Positions 44,751 through 56,729 of a stretch of 64,000 bases of DNA are shown here, in pieces (position 1 is the stretch's first letter; every line of letters starts with the position of its first letter). The stretch is from Ligustrum vulgare (lineage: Eukaryota; Streptophyta; Magnoliopsida; Lamiales; Oleaceae): the NCBI GenBank assembly GCA_963555705.1, contig OY743174.1:25361608-25425607 (forward strand). Direction: 5' to 3'. A program made the position numbers and the translations under genes. The notes beneath the pieces are model-generated. The model was not told the DNA's origin. It was given only the letters and a program-made list of their open reading frames with translations, and searched no databases.

Positions 44751-45017
44751 CTATTTCAGATTCTTGCGTTTCTTGATTTTCTTGATTTTTTTGGGTGTTC
44801 TTCGCGTTCTTCGTGTCAGTCATAATTTTTTTCAGCTTGATCCATAAGAGTCAGTCCCAAAAATTCAAAAGTGTTTTTCTTGTTCATTTTTCGTCCAAAT
44901 CCAGTTCATTTTTTTCTGCCATACTCGTAGTCCAATTCTCTGGCAGATTAAAAAAAATCCGAAAATTTTCAAATATTCCCCAAATATTCCAAATTTCCTT
45001 GTTTGTGTCTAAAAAAA

Positions 45018-47426
45018 ATGTCTGATAGAGAGGTTTCCACATCTTCTTCTTCTATTGGAGACAGAAAACAGCACAGGGGTGTGAACAGAAGGAATGAACA
45101 GGGTAACAATGATATGGCAGCAATGAGGGCTCAGTTTGAGAGGCTTATGGCACAGATGGAAAATCGGGGTGCCGAGCGGGATCAATCTCATGATGGTTCT
45201 CGGGTTAGGAGAAATAATAGGCGTGAGGTTGGTATGGATGATGAAGGCATGGGTAGTGAAAGTGGAAGTGTATCGTTGGGAAGCATGCGAAGGAGGGATA
45301 GAGGAGATAGGCATGAAAGAAGGCATGATAGGGAGCGTCGGGATGCTAGGAGGCATCGTGGGGGTAGAGGTGACGTTGATGACGACCTTGGGAAAATTAA
45401 AGTGAAAATACCATCGTTCCAGGGTAGGAGTGATCCGGAGGCATACTTGGATTGGGAGACAAAGGTCGAACGGCTTTTTGATTGTAATAATTATTCGGAG
45501 AAGAAGAAGGTGAAATTAGCCGTGATTGAATTCACCGATTACGCAAATATTTGGTGAGATCAATTAGTGACGGGTAGGAGGAGAAACCTTGAGGAGCCGG
45601 TGGAGACTTGGGGTGAATTAAAAACTATAATGAGGAAGCGGTTTGTGCCGACTCATTATTATAGGGATATTTACCATAGGCTGCAGGGTATGACTCAAGG
45701 ATCGAGAAGTGTAGAGGATTATCACAAGGATATGGAGGTAGCGATGATTAGGGCTAATGTGGTGGAGGATCTGGAAGCTACGATGGCTAGGTTTTTAAGT
45801 GGGCTAAATAGAGATATAGTCAATGTCATTGAGCTGCAACATTACGTGGAGTTAGAGGACATGGTGCACATGGCCATGAAGGTGGAAAGACAGCTAAGGC
45901 GAAAGGGGGCAGCAAGACACTCACCATCTTATCCTACATCACAACCGAAGCAGGAATCCAACGTTGAACATAAGCCGAAAGAAAAGGAGGAGCCTACAAC
46001 AAAAGGTAAAAATATTTCTGACCCTCAAACTACTCGGGATAGAAATATTAAGTGTTTTAAATGCTTGGGTATGGGTCATATAGCATCACAGTGTCCAAAT
46101 AAAAGGGTAATGCTCGTGCGTGATAATGGTGAAATTAGTTCTGAGGATGAATTTAAGGGAATGCCTAAGTTAGTGGATGTTGGGGCTAGTAGTAGTGATG
46201 AGGAAGGATTGACCTATCCTGAAAAAGAAACACTTGTTAATCGACGTGTCCTTAGTGCTAGGGCTAGGGTGGATGAAAGTGGCGAGCAAAGGGATAATCT
46301 TTTTCATACTAGGTGCTTGGTGGGCAAAAAGGCTTGTGGTATGGTGATTGACGGGGGAAGTTGTACTAATGTGGTTAGTACAATGTTGATTAATAAATTG
46401 GGCTTAAGCTTGATGAAACATCCAAACCCTCATAAATTGCAATGGCTGACCGAGTCGGGGGAAATTAAGGTAAATAAGCAGGCTAGGGTCAATTTTGCCA
46501 TCGGGGGTTATAAGGATGAGGTGGTCTGTGACGTGGTACCTATGCATGTTGGTCATATATTGTTGGGGCGACCCTGGCAACATGATAGGAGGGTAGTGCA
46601 TGATGGGTTTAAGAATCAATATTCATTTGCGAAGGGTGGGAAGAAATTTACACTTGTTCCGTTATCTCCAAAAGAAGCTCAAAAGGTTCAATTGAAAATC
46701 AAAAGTGAGTTTGAAAAAAGAAATAAGAGTGTTGAGGCCACGACCTCAGAAAAAGGAGAGGGTGTGAAAGTTGAAAACAAGAGAGTTGAGGCCACGACCT
46801 CAGAAAAAGGAGAGAATGAGTGCAAAAAGAGAAGAGAGTCCACCCCCAAATTGAGTTTATTTGCACATAGGTTGGTGTACGGGGATCCACACCTTGCACT
46901 TAACCGAGCTAACAATCCCCTCCCCAGTTCTTTAAAATCTGTTTTGCAGGGACATAAATCAAGCCATGGATTTAAGACGGGGCAGAGATTTATTGGCCAG
47001 AATAAGCAGCACAAAAGTCTAAAGGATTGCACAAAGCTTACACGTGATCATCGAGCCCGGAAAAGCAGGAGGAGTCTGAAAAGTCGACCAAAAATGGATT
47101 CGAGGTCGAATCCTTTTCAAGAGAGGGAGTATGATGTGATCCGGACCAGGCATCGAGGGGTGAAGTCGAGCCATCCGCAGTATGACAGTGATCTACGTGC
47201 AAAACGGAGCAAGTTCCGTGTTGGTGTCGAGCCGAGAAGGCGAAAGGATCGAGCCGAGGCAGGAAATCAAACAATAAGGCAGAACGTGATTCACGGCCGT
47301 AACCTTCATTTTTACGGCCGTAACATTCTTCAAAAAAAAAACAGGCAGAACGCTTATTACGGCCGTAAGATATTCCTCACGGCCGTAAAACTGAAATTGA
47401 AATATTTTACGGCCGTAACATGTTGA
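45018..47426 (+). pseudogene. Gag with zinc knuckle and retropepsin-like domain, one in-frame stop
   Basis: Start ATG 45018 (MSDREVSTSSSS). One frame runs to 47426 except for TGA 45555-45557, where the sequence NIW-stop-DQLV implies a second Trp codon (TGG) lost by G-to-A. A retrotransposon gag core (YLDWETKVERLF, KTIMRKRFVP) is followed by a CX2CX4HX4C knuckle CFKCLGMGHIASQC at about residue 346. A protease-like segment VIDGGSCTNVVS (46344-46379) and HILLGRPWQ follow; Asp-Gly-Gly is usual for this chromovirus-type lineage. A 60-bp tandem repeat (VEATTSEKGE twice) lies near 46730-46820. The C-terminus has no RT, and the frame runs about 295 nt into the 3' LTR. Confidence 0.85.
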
Positions 47427-48058
47427 TCACGACCGTAACAGCTAATTGAAGATTGAGACAGAATGTTCATTACGGCCGTAAGCTATATATTCACGGCCGT
47501 AATTAAGTATTCCAGATTTTCCGGAATTTTACCAATTATTTTGTTTCCTTTTATTATTTTTGGTTATTTTCCTATTTTAGAATTTTAGCATAATTAGAAT
47601 TCTATTTTGAGTAAATTAGATGCTAGGTTATTTTGCTTATTTATACGCTTTTCAATTCATTGTAAAAACAGACAAGTTTGAGTTGATTAATAAAATTTGT
47701 GAGAGGATTCACCAAAATTGAGAGGTTGAGTTTATTCCCTTTTTCTTGAACTTATCAAAGATCCGATCTTTGTGGCGTTCTTCCAGCAAACTTATCAAAC
47801 ATTCGCAAGAATATTTGTGGCGTTTCCAAATTCGATACTTATAAAGGAAATTGACAAGTCCTTGTGGCGTTCACCAATCTTGGTTCTTCAATCCGCATTG
47901 CCATAAATTGCGTCGTGATTGTCGGGTCAAGGCTTTACCGTCGTTCTATCCTTATTTTTCGTTGTTTGTCTTGTGTCGATCTGATCTAGATCTATCCTTG
48001 GGTTTTAAATATCGTTATTCCGCGTGTTCGACGAGATTCCCCGACCGGGATCGCGTCA
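47132..48058 (+). repeat. 3' LTR of the gag-only element
   Basis: 927 bp. Same palindrome array, with one unit mutated (ACGACCGT near 47430). A short indel (AAAAAA near 47332) and an extra GACAAGTTTGAGTTG near 47670 distinguish it from the 5' LTR. Confidence 0.92.
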
Positions 48059-48063
48059 GGACA

Positions 48064-49804
48064 TCTCAGTAGGATGCGAATGGACGTGATAGTTCACGTT
48101 AGCCGGCTGTTTAGCCTCTCTGATGTACCTTTTTTAAGAATTATTGGTACTCCCACCCGGATGGGGGCCTCCCAATATAGTGTCAATTTCGCGGATCGGT
48201 GGATCATTTGCAGGCATAGGCTGTTCCCTTATGTTTTTATCGTGTGCCAGGGGGTCATCCCGGTCCTTGCTCCTATTTCTTTGACGACCATCGACCCTTT
48301 CGTTTGTAGGTTTTTCCATGGAGCTCGCCTATCAGCTCGATTGAACTTTTGGTTATTTGGCCTCTGCGGCTTTCCTTTGTTGGGAACACAATCACCCCCC
48401 TTCCTTCCGTGTGCCTTTTGGTCTGCCAACATGTAGATTTTCCTATAATCCTCCGTTGCATGGCCAAAATATCTGTGGTATGCAAAGTAGGCCCCAATCA
48501 TGGGTTGTTTTCCACTTCGGCTACCTTCTATCCTTCCAAGGGCCGTGGGAGGATTCGGGGCAAGCGCAGTAGAGTGTAAATTGGGGATACCCTCCATAAT
48601 CTCAGCCGCATAACTGGATCCAGTTCCCAGAAACGGATGTAGCGCACCATTGCGATTACTGCCGAACCTATCCTTATTGCCTCCTTTCCTCTGGTTCGCT
48701 TCATTGGGGTACCCAATATTTTATCTCCCTTGAGGATGATTATCCTCGGCCCTAGTCATCTCTTCTGAGATGATCTCCTCCTTCATCAAATCTACTAGGG
48801 CATTATAATCCCTTTGCCTTTTGCTTCGGACATCCCTCCAAAACATGCTTGTCATGTCTAAGTCTCCTTTTAATGTAGAAAAATCTCCGCCTAGGTGATG
48901 TTTTCACAAATGTGCATTTCTTCTGTAAACCGAGCTAGGTAGCTCTTCAAAGACGCCTCCCTTCCTTGCCTTAAATCCTGAAGGCGCTGGAGTGGAAGCT
49001 GGCCGGGCCCGGAGGAAACAAAGCCATTTTTGAAGGCTGCCTTCAAATCTCTCCAACCGTGGATGCTACCGGGAGGGAGTTTTTTATACCACCGTATTGC
49101 ACTTCCCTCAAGTGTTAAATCGAAGGCTTTGCACTTCAACGCCGGAGTGGTTCCGGAAATTTCCATACTGGCGCGATAATTTAACAGGTGATCGTCAGGG
49201 TTACCTATGCCAGAGTACTTTGTTATTTTTGGCATTTCAAAGTCATGGGGCACCGGGAACTTTTGGATGCCCTCTGTAAAGGGGCTTATTTCCTCTTCAT
49301 CATCCAGCTCATATGATGGTAATTCACTGTTCTCACCATGGTCGGAATTCATTGCGTCATGGTATTGGTCATAGGGTGGTTGTAGGTAATCCTGCCCCCA
49401 TGGTGGAAAAACTCGGCCGCAATTTGGCCTTTGAAAGGTCGGAAGGCCACCCTGAGTTTGGGTCCGGGCTGCTTCTGCTCTTCTCTCCCGCCTATTTCTA
49501 GGCTCATGTGTGGGCCTCAATTTTTCCGCCCCTACATCATACCTATCTTTAGGCATTTGGCTCCGTGAAAGGGCTTCTTCCGCCCGTCGCTCCCGCCTAT
49601 TTCTAGGCACAGCCGCACTATGCCTACCTTGGTCAGTTCGGCCTCCCCGTTTGCCCCTGAATAATCCCCCTATTCGGCTAAAAACGCTACCAGACTTTAA
49701 GGGCGAAGCCTCCCTATGGTTAATAGGGGATTGACCTTGGTCTCTTGGTGCTTCATGCACCGGGTCTTCTGTGTCAAAAGGAACAGATTCCACCTCGTCA
49801 TATG
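48064..49804 (-). pseudogene. Gag of the Tat-like element, central and C-terminal parts
   Basis: The 49793-48891 part gives a clear gag core: KITKYSGIGNPDDHLLNYRA, CKAFDLTLEGSAIRWYKKLP, FTEEMHICENIT. Further on, YFAYHRYFGHATEDYRKIYM (about 48500-48420) matches the Tat gag block YCxFHxxxGHxTEDC. It continues at the left through HPTEMSKTEPITF across the gag-only element into protease. At the right the frame is interrupted after AYDEVESVPF by the 49810-58482 element; the N-terminus is at 58483-58831. Confidence 0.82.
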
Positions 49805-50388
49805 CCTGTTGTAGCGCCCTGAGTTCCGTATACCCGGTTCACCACGTAATTTTCTGATCTAATTTTTCGAATAATATTTTTGCGGAAGAATAACTGAAAT
49901 TCATTTATGGCAACATTAAATAAACTGTAATGGTCGATAAAATTTAAAAACATTTATGAAACAATTTGAAATAGTAAATCGAACCATTAATATTGTAAGA
50001 AATTTACAATGTCATAATTTCTCAAATAAATGAACTTCTCAAAATTATTCGATGTTTGGAAAATACGGAAATCGTTAAAGTCAAACTTTCAACCATTTCA
50101 ACCATCTCAAATTGTGCATTAAGCACGGGACATATTTTGAAAATCATAGGCTCTTTGAAAACGGTTCTTGGCAGATCTCATATTGTGCATTACAGCACGG
50201 GACATATTTTGAAAATCATAGGCTCTTGATAGATCTCATGTTGTGCATTTCAGCACGGGTCTTCTTACTTCTTTTCTTCTTGTGCACATAAGGCACATGT
50301 TATGCATAACATCATCATTTCTCTAGTACCGGGTGGGCTCCCTCAAGGGGCCTTTTCCCAATCATGCCCGCGTACTCATTAACATCAT

Positions 50389-50740
50389 AATTATTTCCGA
50401 AGAAATACATTCTCATCTCCTTTTCGTACAAAAAAATGACTTTTCACAAGTCATGTGACATTCACATACAATCATAATTTAAATCAATTAATAGGGGCGA
50501 GTCTACCTCCAATCCGACGAGTGCAAAGTTGAGCAGGAATGACTTCAATTTCTTTAATTCTCCGTACGCTTCGTCTTAGCCAATAAGTCACCTTAGTCTT
50601 TTGAAATATATAGTTCAAAATGATAATTTACAATTTGAGGACTGAAATGAATACTTTGAAAGTTTAGGGACCAAAATGAATACTTTGAAAGTTGAAGGAC
50701 TAAAATGAATATTTTTGGAAGTTGGGATTTATAAATATAC

Positions 50741-50792
<52 letters not shown>

Positions 50793-51274
50793 TCAATATG
50801 GACCAAATCGAAAGACTTTAAAATATGGAGGCTTAAATGATTGCTTTTAAAATTATTTCCGAAGAAATACATTCTCATCTCCTTTTCGTACAAAAAAATG
50901 ACTTTTCACAAGTCATGTGACATTCACATACAATCATAATTTAAATCAATTAATAGGGGCGAGTCTACCTCCAATCCGACGAGTGCAAAGTTGAGCGGGA
51001 ATGACTTCAATTTCTTTAATTCTCCGTACGCTTCGTCTTAGCCAATAAGTCACCTTAGTCTTTTGAAATATATAGTTCAAAATGATAATTTACAATTTGA
51101 GGACTGAAATGAATACTTTGAAAGTTTAGGGAGCAAAATGAATACTTTGAAAGTTGAAGGACTAAAATGAATATTTTTGGAAGTTGGGATTTATAAATAT
51201 ACGTATATATATATCATCAATATGGACCAAATCGAAAGACTTTAAAATATGGAGGCTTAAATGATTGCTTTTAA
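50389..51274. repeat. 462-bp tandem duplication in the 3' LTR
   Basis: Both units begin AATTATTTCCGAAGAAATAC and end near GGCTTAAATGATTGCTTTTA. They are nearly identical. The main difference is the (AT)n run: long in unit 1 (50741-50790), about 12 bp in unit 2. Confidence 0.95.
50741..50790. repeat. (AT)n microsatellite
   Basis: About 25 AT units. Confidence 0.95.
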
Positions 51275-54200
51275 ACCTTTGGGGACTAAAATGTAAATCT
51301 TTTAAAACTTGGGCTTAAAATCAAATAAATTAAATCTGCAGGGACTGAAATAAAATAGGTTGATACTTAGGGGTTAAAATAATAACTTTTGAAAGATGAG
51401 GGACCAAATTGAATATTTTTGGAAGTTGAGGGACTAAAATGTAAATTTTCCAAAAGTTGGGTCGAAGCTCAAATAAATATTAGTATAGGGCTGAAATAAT
51501 AGATTTTGAAAATGAAAGGGCTGATTAAAACTCATTTAAAACTTAAGGGCTGAAATCGATAAGTTTAAAACTAAAAGGGACTGAATTGAAACAAATTAAA
51601 ACTTCAGGGACTAAAGTGCAAATTTCGAAAATTTATAATATATTCAGATCTCTCTCTTCTCTCTCTACTATACTATTTCGTATTCATCAGAGATGAGAGA
51701 GAGGCGAGTGAAAGAAACGAGAGACAGGCGAGAGAGAAAGGCGATCGGTGGAAATTCTTTGGAATCAACGGTGCTATAGCCGGCGGTTCGCCGGCGCAGG
51801 AGGTGGCCAACGGCGAGGGTTCCGCTAGGCTAGGTTTTTGAGGGATTGGGTGCGAAACCTAGGGCTAAACCCAGGTTAAAAATCGCGATCTTCGGGGTAT
51901 AAACCGGTTAAGGCAGTCGGCGTCGAGTTAAGTGTTTGTTTTAAGTTTAATTCTGGGTTTCAATTTGGGTTTTTGATTTGGATTTTGAGTGTTTGATTTA
52001 TGATAGTGGGCAGAGGTTGGTGGTTGGACTGTGGCGTGGTGTTCGCGAGTGACTGCAGAGGCGGTCTTGGAAAGTTTGAGAAATCTGATGGTGGAGTTTG
52101 CGGTGAACTTGAGGTAGTTGGGGGCGGTTCAGGCGATGAGTGCAGAGGGTGTTGGTGGTGGCCGTGACTGAGTACTGCAGTGGTTCAGTTGATGATGAAG
52201 GTGGGGAGTTGGAGGTGGCTGTTGGTTGGGAAGTGGTGTCCGATTGTAGGTGGTTGCAGTGAGTGTGTTGAGATCGATTTTGGAATTGGGGTGATGATGA
52301 TGGTTCACTGGTGAGGTGGTTATGTAGTGATAAAACAGTGATGGGTCTGTGGCTTAAATGGTTGGTTGGTTGTGATCGATGATGATGAGATTGCTGGAAG
52401 AAACTGCAAAGATTGGTTGGAGATGATGGTGACTGTGTGGTTCGATGTAGGCTGAAGGCAGTGCTGCAGGTGGAATTATGGTGAAATCCGAAGTGGGCAG
52501 TGATGGAATTCCGGTTGTTATGGTGATTGCAAAAATTGGGGATTGAAGTATTGTTGCTTGACATTGAGTGGATTGATGGAAAATGGAGGTGGGAGGAAGA
52601 TTGACTTAAATTGATGAAGTGACGGGAAAATTATTCAATGGGAGACATCATGATTTTTGGGGGGGGGGGGAATCATTAAGTGGAAATCATCATAACTTGG
52701 TTGGTATGGAAATGATAATAGATTAGTTGGTTAGTGCGGATTGTGGAATTGAGGTGTTGGTTTGATGGTGGATGATAAAATGATTAAGTGATGGAAAAAG
52801 AAAAGAAAAGAAATAGGTTAGTGGGAAAAAATGGTGTAAAGTATGGGAATTTTGGTGTGGACAACAATGATGAAGAATTTGGAGGAAAAATAAAGATAGG
52901 CGCAAAAACGTGGTTTCATGACACATTTGGTTGAGATGATCATGTGGGATATGGATGATGAGTTGGAAAAGAAGAACAACATGTGTGAGGAATTTATGTA
53001 GGATTAATTTTGATTGTGATAAATATTGCACTAACTTCGATTAAGAAAAATGTATTTAAAACAGATATATTTTGGACTGAAAATAAATTTGAGAATAAAT
53101 AAATAGTGGGATAAAAATTGAAATTCGTATTTTGGACTTCAAATAATTTAATAAGGAAAATTGAGATATTTTATTAAATTTGGAATTTAAAAATGATTTT
53201 GAAAATAATACTTTGAATAAATAATTAAAATAATATAATTTTAGAAATTCGGACATTTAATTTAAAATCGAACAAATTTGATATTTCTCGACTTGGCTAG
53301 ACGAATCCGTCGCGGCGTTAACTTCAAAATAATGGGTAAAATAGTAGCGACACGATTTTCTAAATATTAAAATAATTATTAAATTGCGTAAAAATTCTTG
53401 GTCGCTACAAACTTACCCCCTTAAAATAATTTCGTCCTCGAAATTAAACTTACTCGATCTTTGATATCTGGATATTTAACCAGAACTTATTCTTCTTTCT
53501 TTCTCTTATGTAGCATCATCGCTACCATATTTAACCCACTGGACTTTGACTAAATGCAAATCTCTTTGTTTTCTTAAGAACATGGACTTTTCTCTTTATA
53601 CTATGCACATATGTACTTCTTCATAAGTCAAATCTTTCTGAAAAGATTTACAAACCCAATCATTTATAAGTTCGACTGAAACTTCCTTTTCAAAAATTGA
53701 AGAAATCAAACTTAAATCCTTTAATCTATATTTTAAATCATACATCATGTACTCGATATCACATACTCATTCTAGCTGAGAGCTAAGATACTAACTTAAA
53801 GCATCATATGGATCAGATATGATATTCCCATACTTAAGAAACTTCACTAATTTCCAAAATCTGAAGTTCAAAATTTAATTTCCTGTTCTCCCAAAACTTC
53901 AATTCATGTCACATTTATGAACAATACTCTGATTAAGTCTATCTCCATTATATAAAACTTCTGTAAATCATATAGAATTTCTCATAAAATTTGCTAAATC
54001 CAAATATACAATCCCATAATTAAAAATCACACAACTGATCATTTCAGATTTTCCATTATTGTAGCCAAAATATTTACTCACTTCAAAGTACAACCGATAA
54101 TAATTAATCGAAACTGTATCACCAAATCTTTAAATAAACCCATATATTATGACTTAAAATGAAAATTCCCAATCGTATGTAATATTTCCTCATATCTTGT

Positions 54201-56059
54201 AGTACTCATGTAACCTGTCACTTATCATCGCATCATGTGACCTCAAATATTCGTATCAATATCTCTAAAATTTCAATATAATAATCATCATACCTATCAC
54301 GTGAACCTTATACGTCAATATGCTCACTTATATATTAATCTCTTAGACTAATAAATCTTGGATTCTACTATTGTCACACTTTCTGCACACTACTCCATAA
54401 TAAGTCATCATTGTGAAGTCTTATCCCTATTTTCCACAATTCTATCCACAAGGACAATTACATAAAGTTTCATTTCTTATTTTCTAAACAAAATATCATC
54501 AATAGCAATCTCCAAAATTTCAAGATATGATCCATCCTATGCCTTTTTCTGATCAAATGCATTACTTCATCAATACTTGTACAAAATCAATGACCTGATA
54601 AAATTTCTTTCATCAATTTCATCCAAAAATTTTCTCTTATGATCTTCTAGTATCATCAATGAAAACTCAACGTACATCATCAACTTAAATTCTCGACCTA
54701 AGAAAATCACATTATTCCTTATATTCATCTATTGTACCTTTTATACACAAATGACCTTATGACAATCATCATTATCTCACATAATCCCAAACATTAAATC
54801 ATATGTTTCCAAATTTCTCACTATAAAATAAATCTTTACTCCTTTAAAGCATCTCACCAAAAATATTTCCAATATTTCTCATTTATGATAACTGACTATT
54901 CCCAATAATCATGTAAAATCAAACGGTAAATGATCTTCTTAACTATCCCAAATGTCTAACATGTAAGCTCTCGACATAGTCTCTGAACTCTGTATAAAGA
55001 AATATTTGCTGACTTCTCAAGTCACTATTCAATAACCCAAATGACATCACGTCTCTTCACTAATCTCTGTAAGCACATGAAAAATTTTCTCCAAATTTTA
55101 ATAAATCTTTAATATATCAAATCATAATAATTTGTCATCTCTAAAACTACTTATCACCAAATATCACCAAAATAATTTAAAACAATTACCTGAATATTCT
55201 CTCTATGTAATATATCCAAACATGTTATTCACCAATCAACATAAAATCATCAGCTTATCTTTAACACGTCTACCCGATCAAATTCCAAAATAATCAATCG
55301 TATTATCTCTTATCCTCATAATTTATAATATTCTCCAATATCAATGATCATTCCTTACTAGTGATAAATTAGTTCCCAATAATAATTAGAATTCTTCCCA
55401 AAACGTCAGAATACATGTCTTCTCTCATCTTTCAAAATATAACTTATCATTTACTAAATCTCGCTTGCAATGTAAATGAACTTGTAAGTCTAACCTCAAT
55501 TCTCTTAGTGGTTGCATACCATACTATGCTCTTAATTCCAAAAGATAAAATTCTAGGTATAGTCTCCCTTGTAATTTGAACTTATCAAATCCATAGGTAT
55601 ACTTCATAACTCACAATAATAAATAACTCCAAATTTGATCACAACGATTTAAATATTGACCACAATTTCAACAAACTTCAATATCATCAAAAATATTCCA
55701 GAAAATCAATTCATAATTCCCTAACAGAGAAATTTCAAATCATAATTTCTAATATCACAATATCAAGACCTTAATTCTCAATAATTAAAAGTCAAGTCTT
55801 TAAATCTCTAATTTCATAATTCTTCTCATAAAAATCTCAACATCTCATCAAAACTTCATAAACTGGCTTTCTATTTCTCATTTAATCTAAACGATAAATA
55901 TTCCGAAAATATTGTCTAATCCTTTCTGTTGACTTCTCATACTTAGTGCCATGTCTAAAATCAATTATGCAAAGTTCAGCTAGGGTTCATCATTTCTAGA
56001 CTCGAGGACAAAAATTATTTTGAAAATCATTCTTAAAACATATTATTCCCATTATGCTC

Positions 56060-56520
56060 AACACTCGTTCTCTTTCTTTTCTTTTCTTTCTGAAAAATTT
56101 CTCGTTATGCTTCAAAACTCATTTCTTTCTGAAACATTTCTCTTTATGCTTCAAAACGCATTTCTTTCTTTCTTTCTTTTTGAAAAATTTCTCGTTTTGC
56201 TTCAAAACGCATTTCTTTCTTTCTGAAAAATTTCTCGTTATGCTTTAAAACGCATTTCTTCCTTTCTGAAAAATTTCTCGTTGTGCTTCAAAACGCATAT
56301 CTTTCTTTCTTTCTTTCTTTCTTATTCGGATACAATCTCTTTCTCTTTCTCTTTCTCATGCATATAAGCAAGTAATTCTCATGAATATAAAAGTTCAAGT
56401 TCTCATGCATTTAAGCAAATAATTCTCATGAACATAACAGTTCAAGTTCTCATGCATTTAAGCAAATAATTCTCATGAACATAACAGTTCAAGTTCTCAT
56501 GCATTTAAGCAAGTAAGTTA
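56060..56520. repeat. Two adjacent tandem repeats next to the primer site
   Basis: 56060-56330: about five ~50-bp units with GAAAAATTTCTCGTTATGCTT then CAAAACGCATTTCTTTC. 56355-56520: three ~57-bp units with TTCTCATGCATTTAAGCAA then ATAATTCTCATGAACATAA. The plus-strand ORFs in frame with the first are repeat translations. Confidence 0.9.
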
Positions 56521-56713
56521 TGACAAGCATAACAAAATCATTAAATTAAGTATCCGAATACTGAAAGAACTTTAAACATCATATACTTCTTTACCTCGGA
56601 GTAGGTGGAACGAAATGATGGCAGTGGCAATCTTCATCAATAAAAATCTTAAAATGGAAAATGTTTCTTGAAAATTCTTTTTGAAAATTTACCAGTCTAC
56701 AGAAACGCAGACT

Positions 56714-56729
56714 GACTCTGATACCACTC
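56714..56729 (-). other. Primer binding site of the chromovirus-like element
   Basis: The minus strand reads GAGTGGTATCAGAGTC, initiator-tRNA-Met type with one mismatch, directly adjacent to the 5' LTR. It fixes the element's orientation. Confidence 0.85.

Larger units (their letters stand above)
43819..48058 (+). mobile_element. Gag-only LTR retrotransposon (TR-GAG type), exact target duplication
   Basis: LTRs 43819-44730 and 47132-48058, both TGATGTGATCC to CGGGATCGCGTCA. Target duplication GGACA at 43814-43818 and 48059-48063. A primer site TGGTATCAGAGC (44733) and a polypurine tract AAGAGAGGGAGTA before the 3' LTR are present. The internal region encodes gag plus a protease-like domain and has no RT, RNase H or integrase, so it is non-autonomous with its own gag. 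The LTRs are nearly identical, apart from a few substitutions and small indels, so it is the youngest-looking element here. Confidence 0.92.
49810..53409 (-). repeat. 3' LTR of the chromovirus-like element, 3.6 kb
   Basis: TGTAGCGCCCTGAG to GGTCGCTACA. It includes a 462-bp tandem duplication (50389-50850 and 50851-51274), an (AT)n run, a run of GGGACTAAAAT(G) phrases (50640-51620), and a CT-rich/GAGAG block at 51650-51800. A G10 run is at 52661-52670. The minus-strand 188-codon ORF at 51998-52564 is low-complexity and lies wholly in the part missing from the other LTR. Confidence 0.9.
53410..56729 (-). pseudogene. Decayed internal region (chromovirus pol remnants)
   Basis: No open frame above about 60 codons outside repeats. 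Near 53440-53540 the minus strand reads QWVKYGSDDAT and FEDEIILRG, the usual end of chromovirus pol before the polypurine tract. The rest is too degraded to assign by eye. The 55850-56030 part recurs inverted at 63015-63240. Confidence 0.6.

Noticed and set aside
46344..46379. DGG in the gag-only element as a mutated protease site
   Set aside because: DGGSCTN is usual in this chromovirus-type lineage, so it is not evidence of inactivation.
51998..52564. 188-codon minus-strand ORF, Ser/His/Thr-rich
   Set aside because: Low-complexity antisense reading of a GT-rich LTR part that is absent from the other LTR; no domain.
56020..56248. Phe-rich repeated ORFs
   Set aside because: In-frame reading of ~50-bp tandem repeats next to the primer site of a decayed element.
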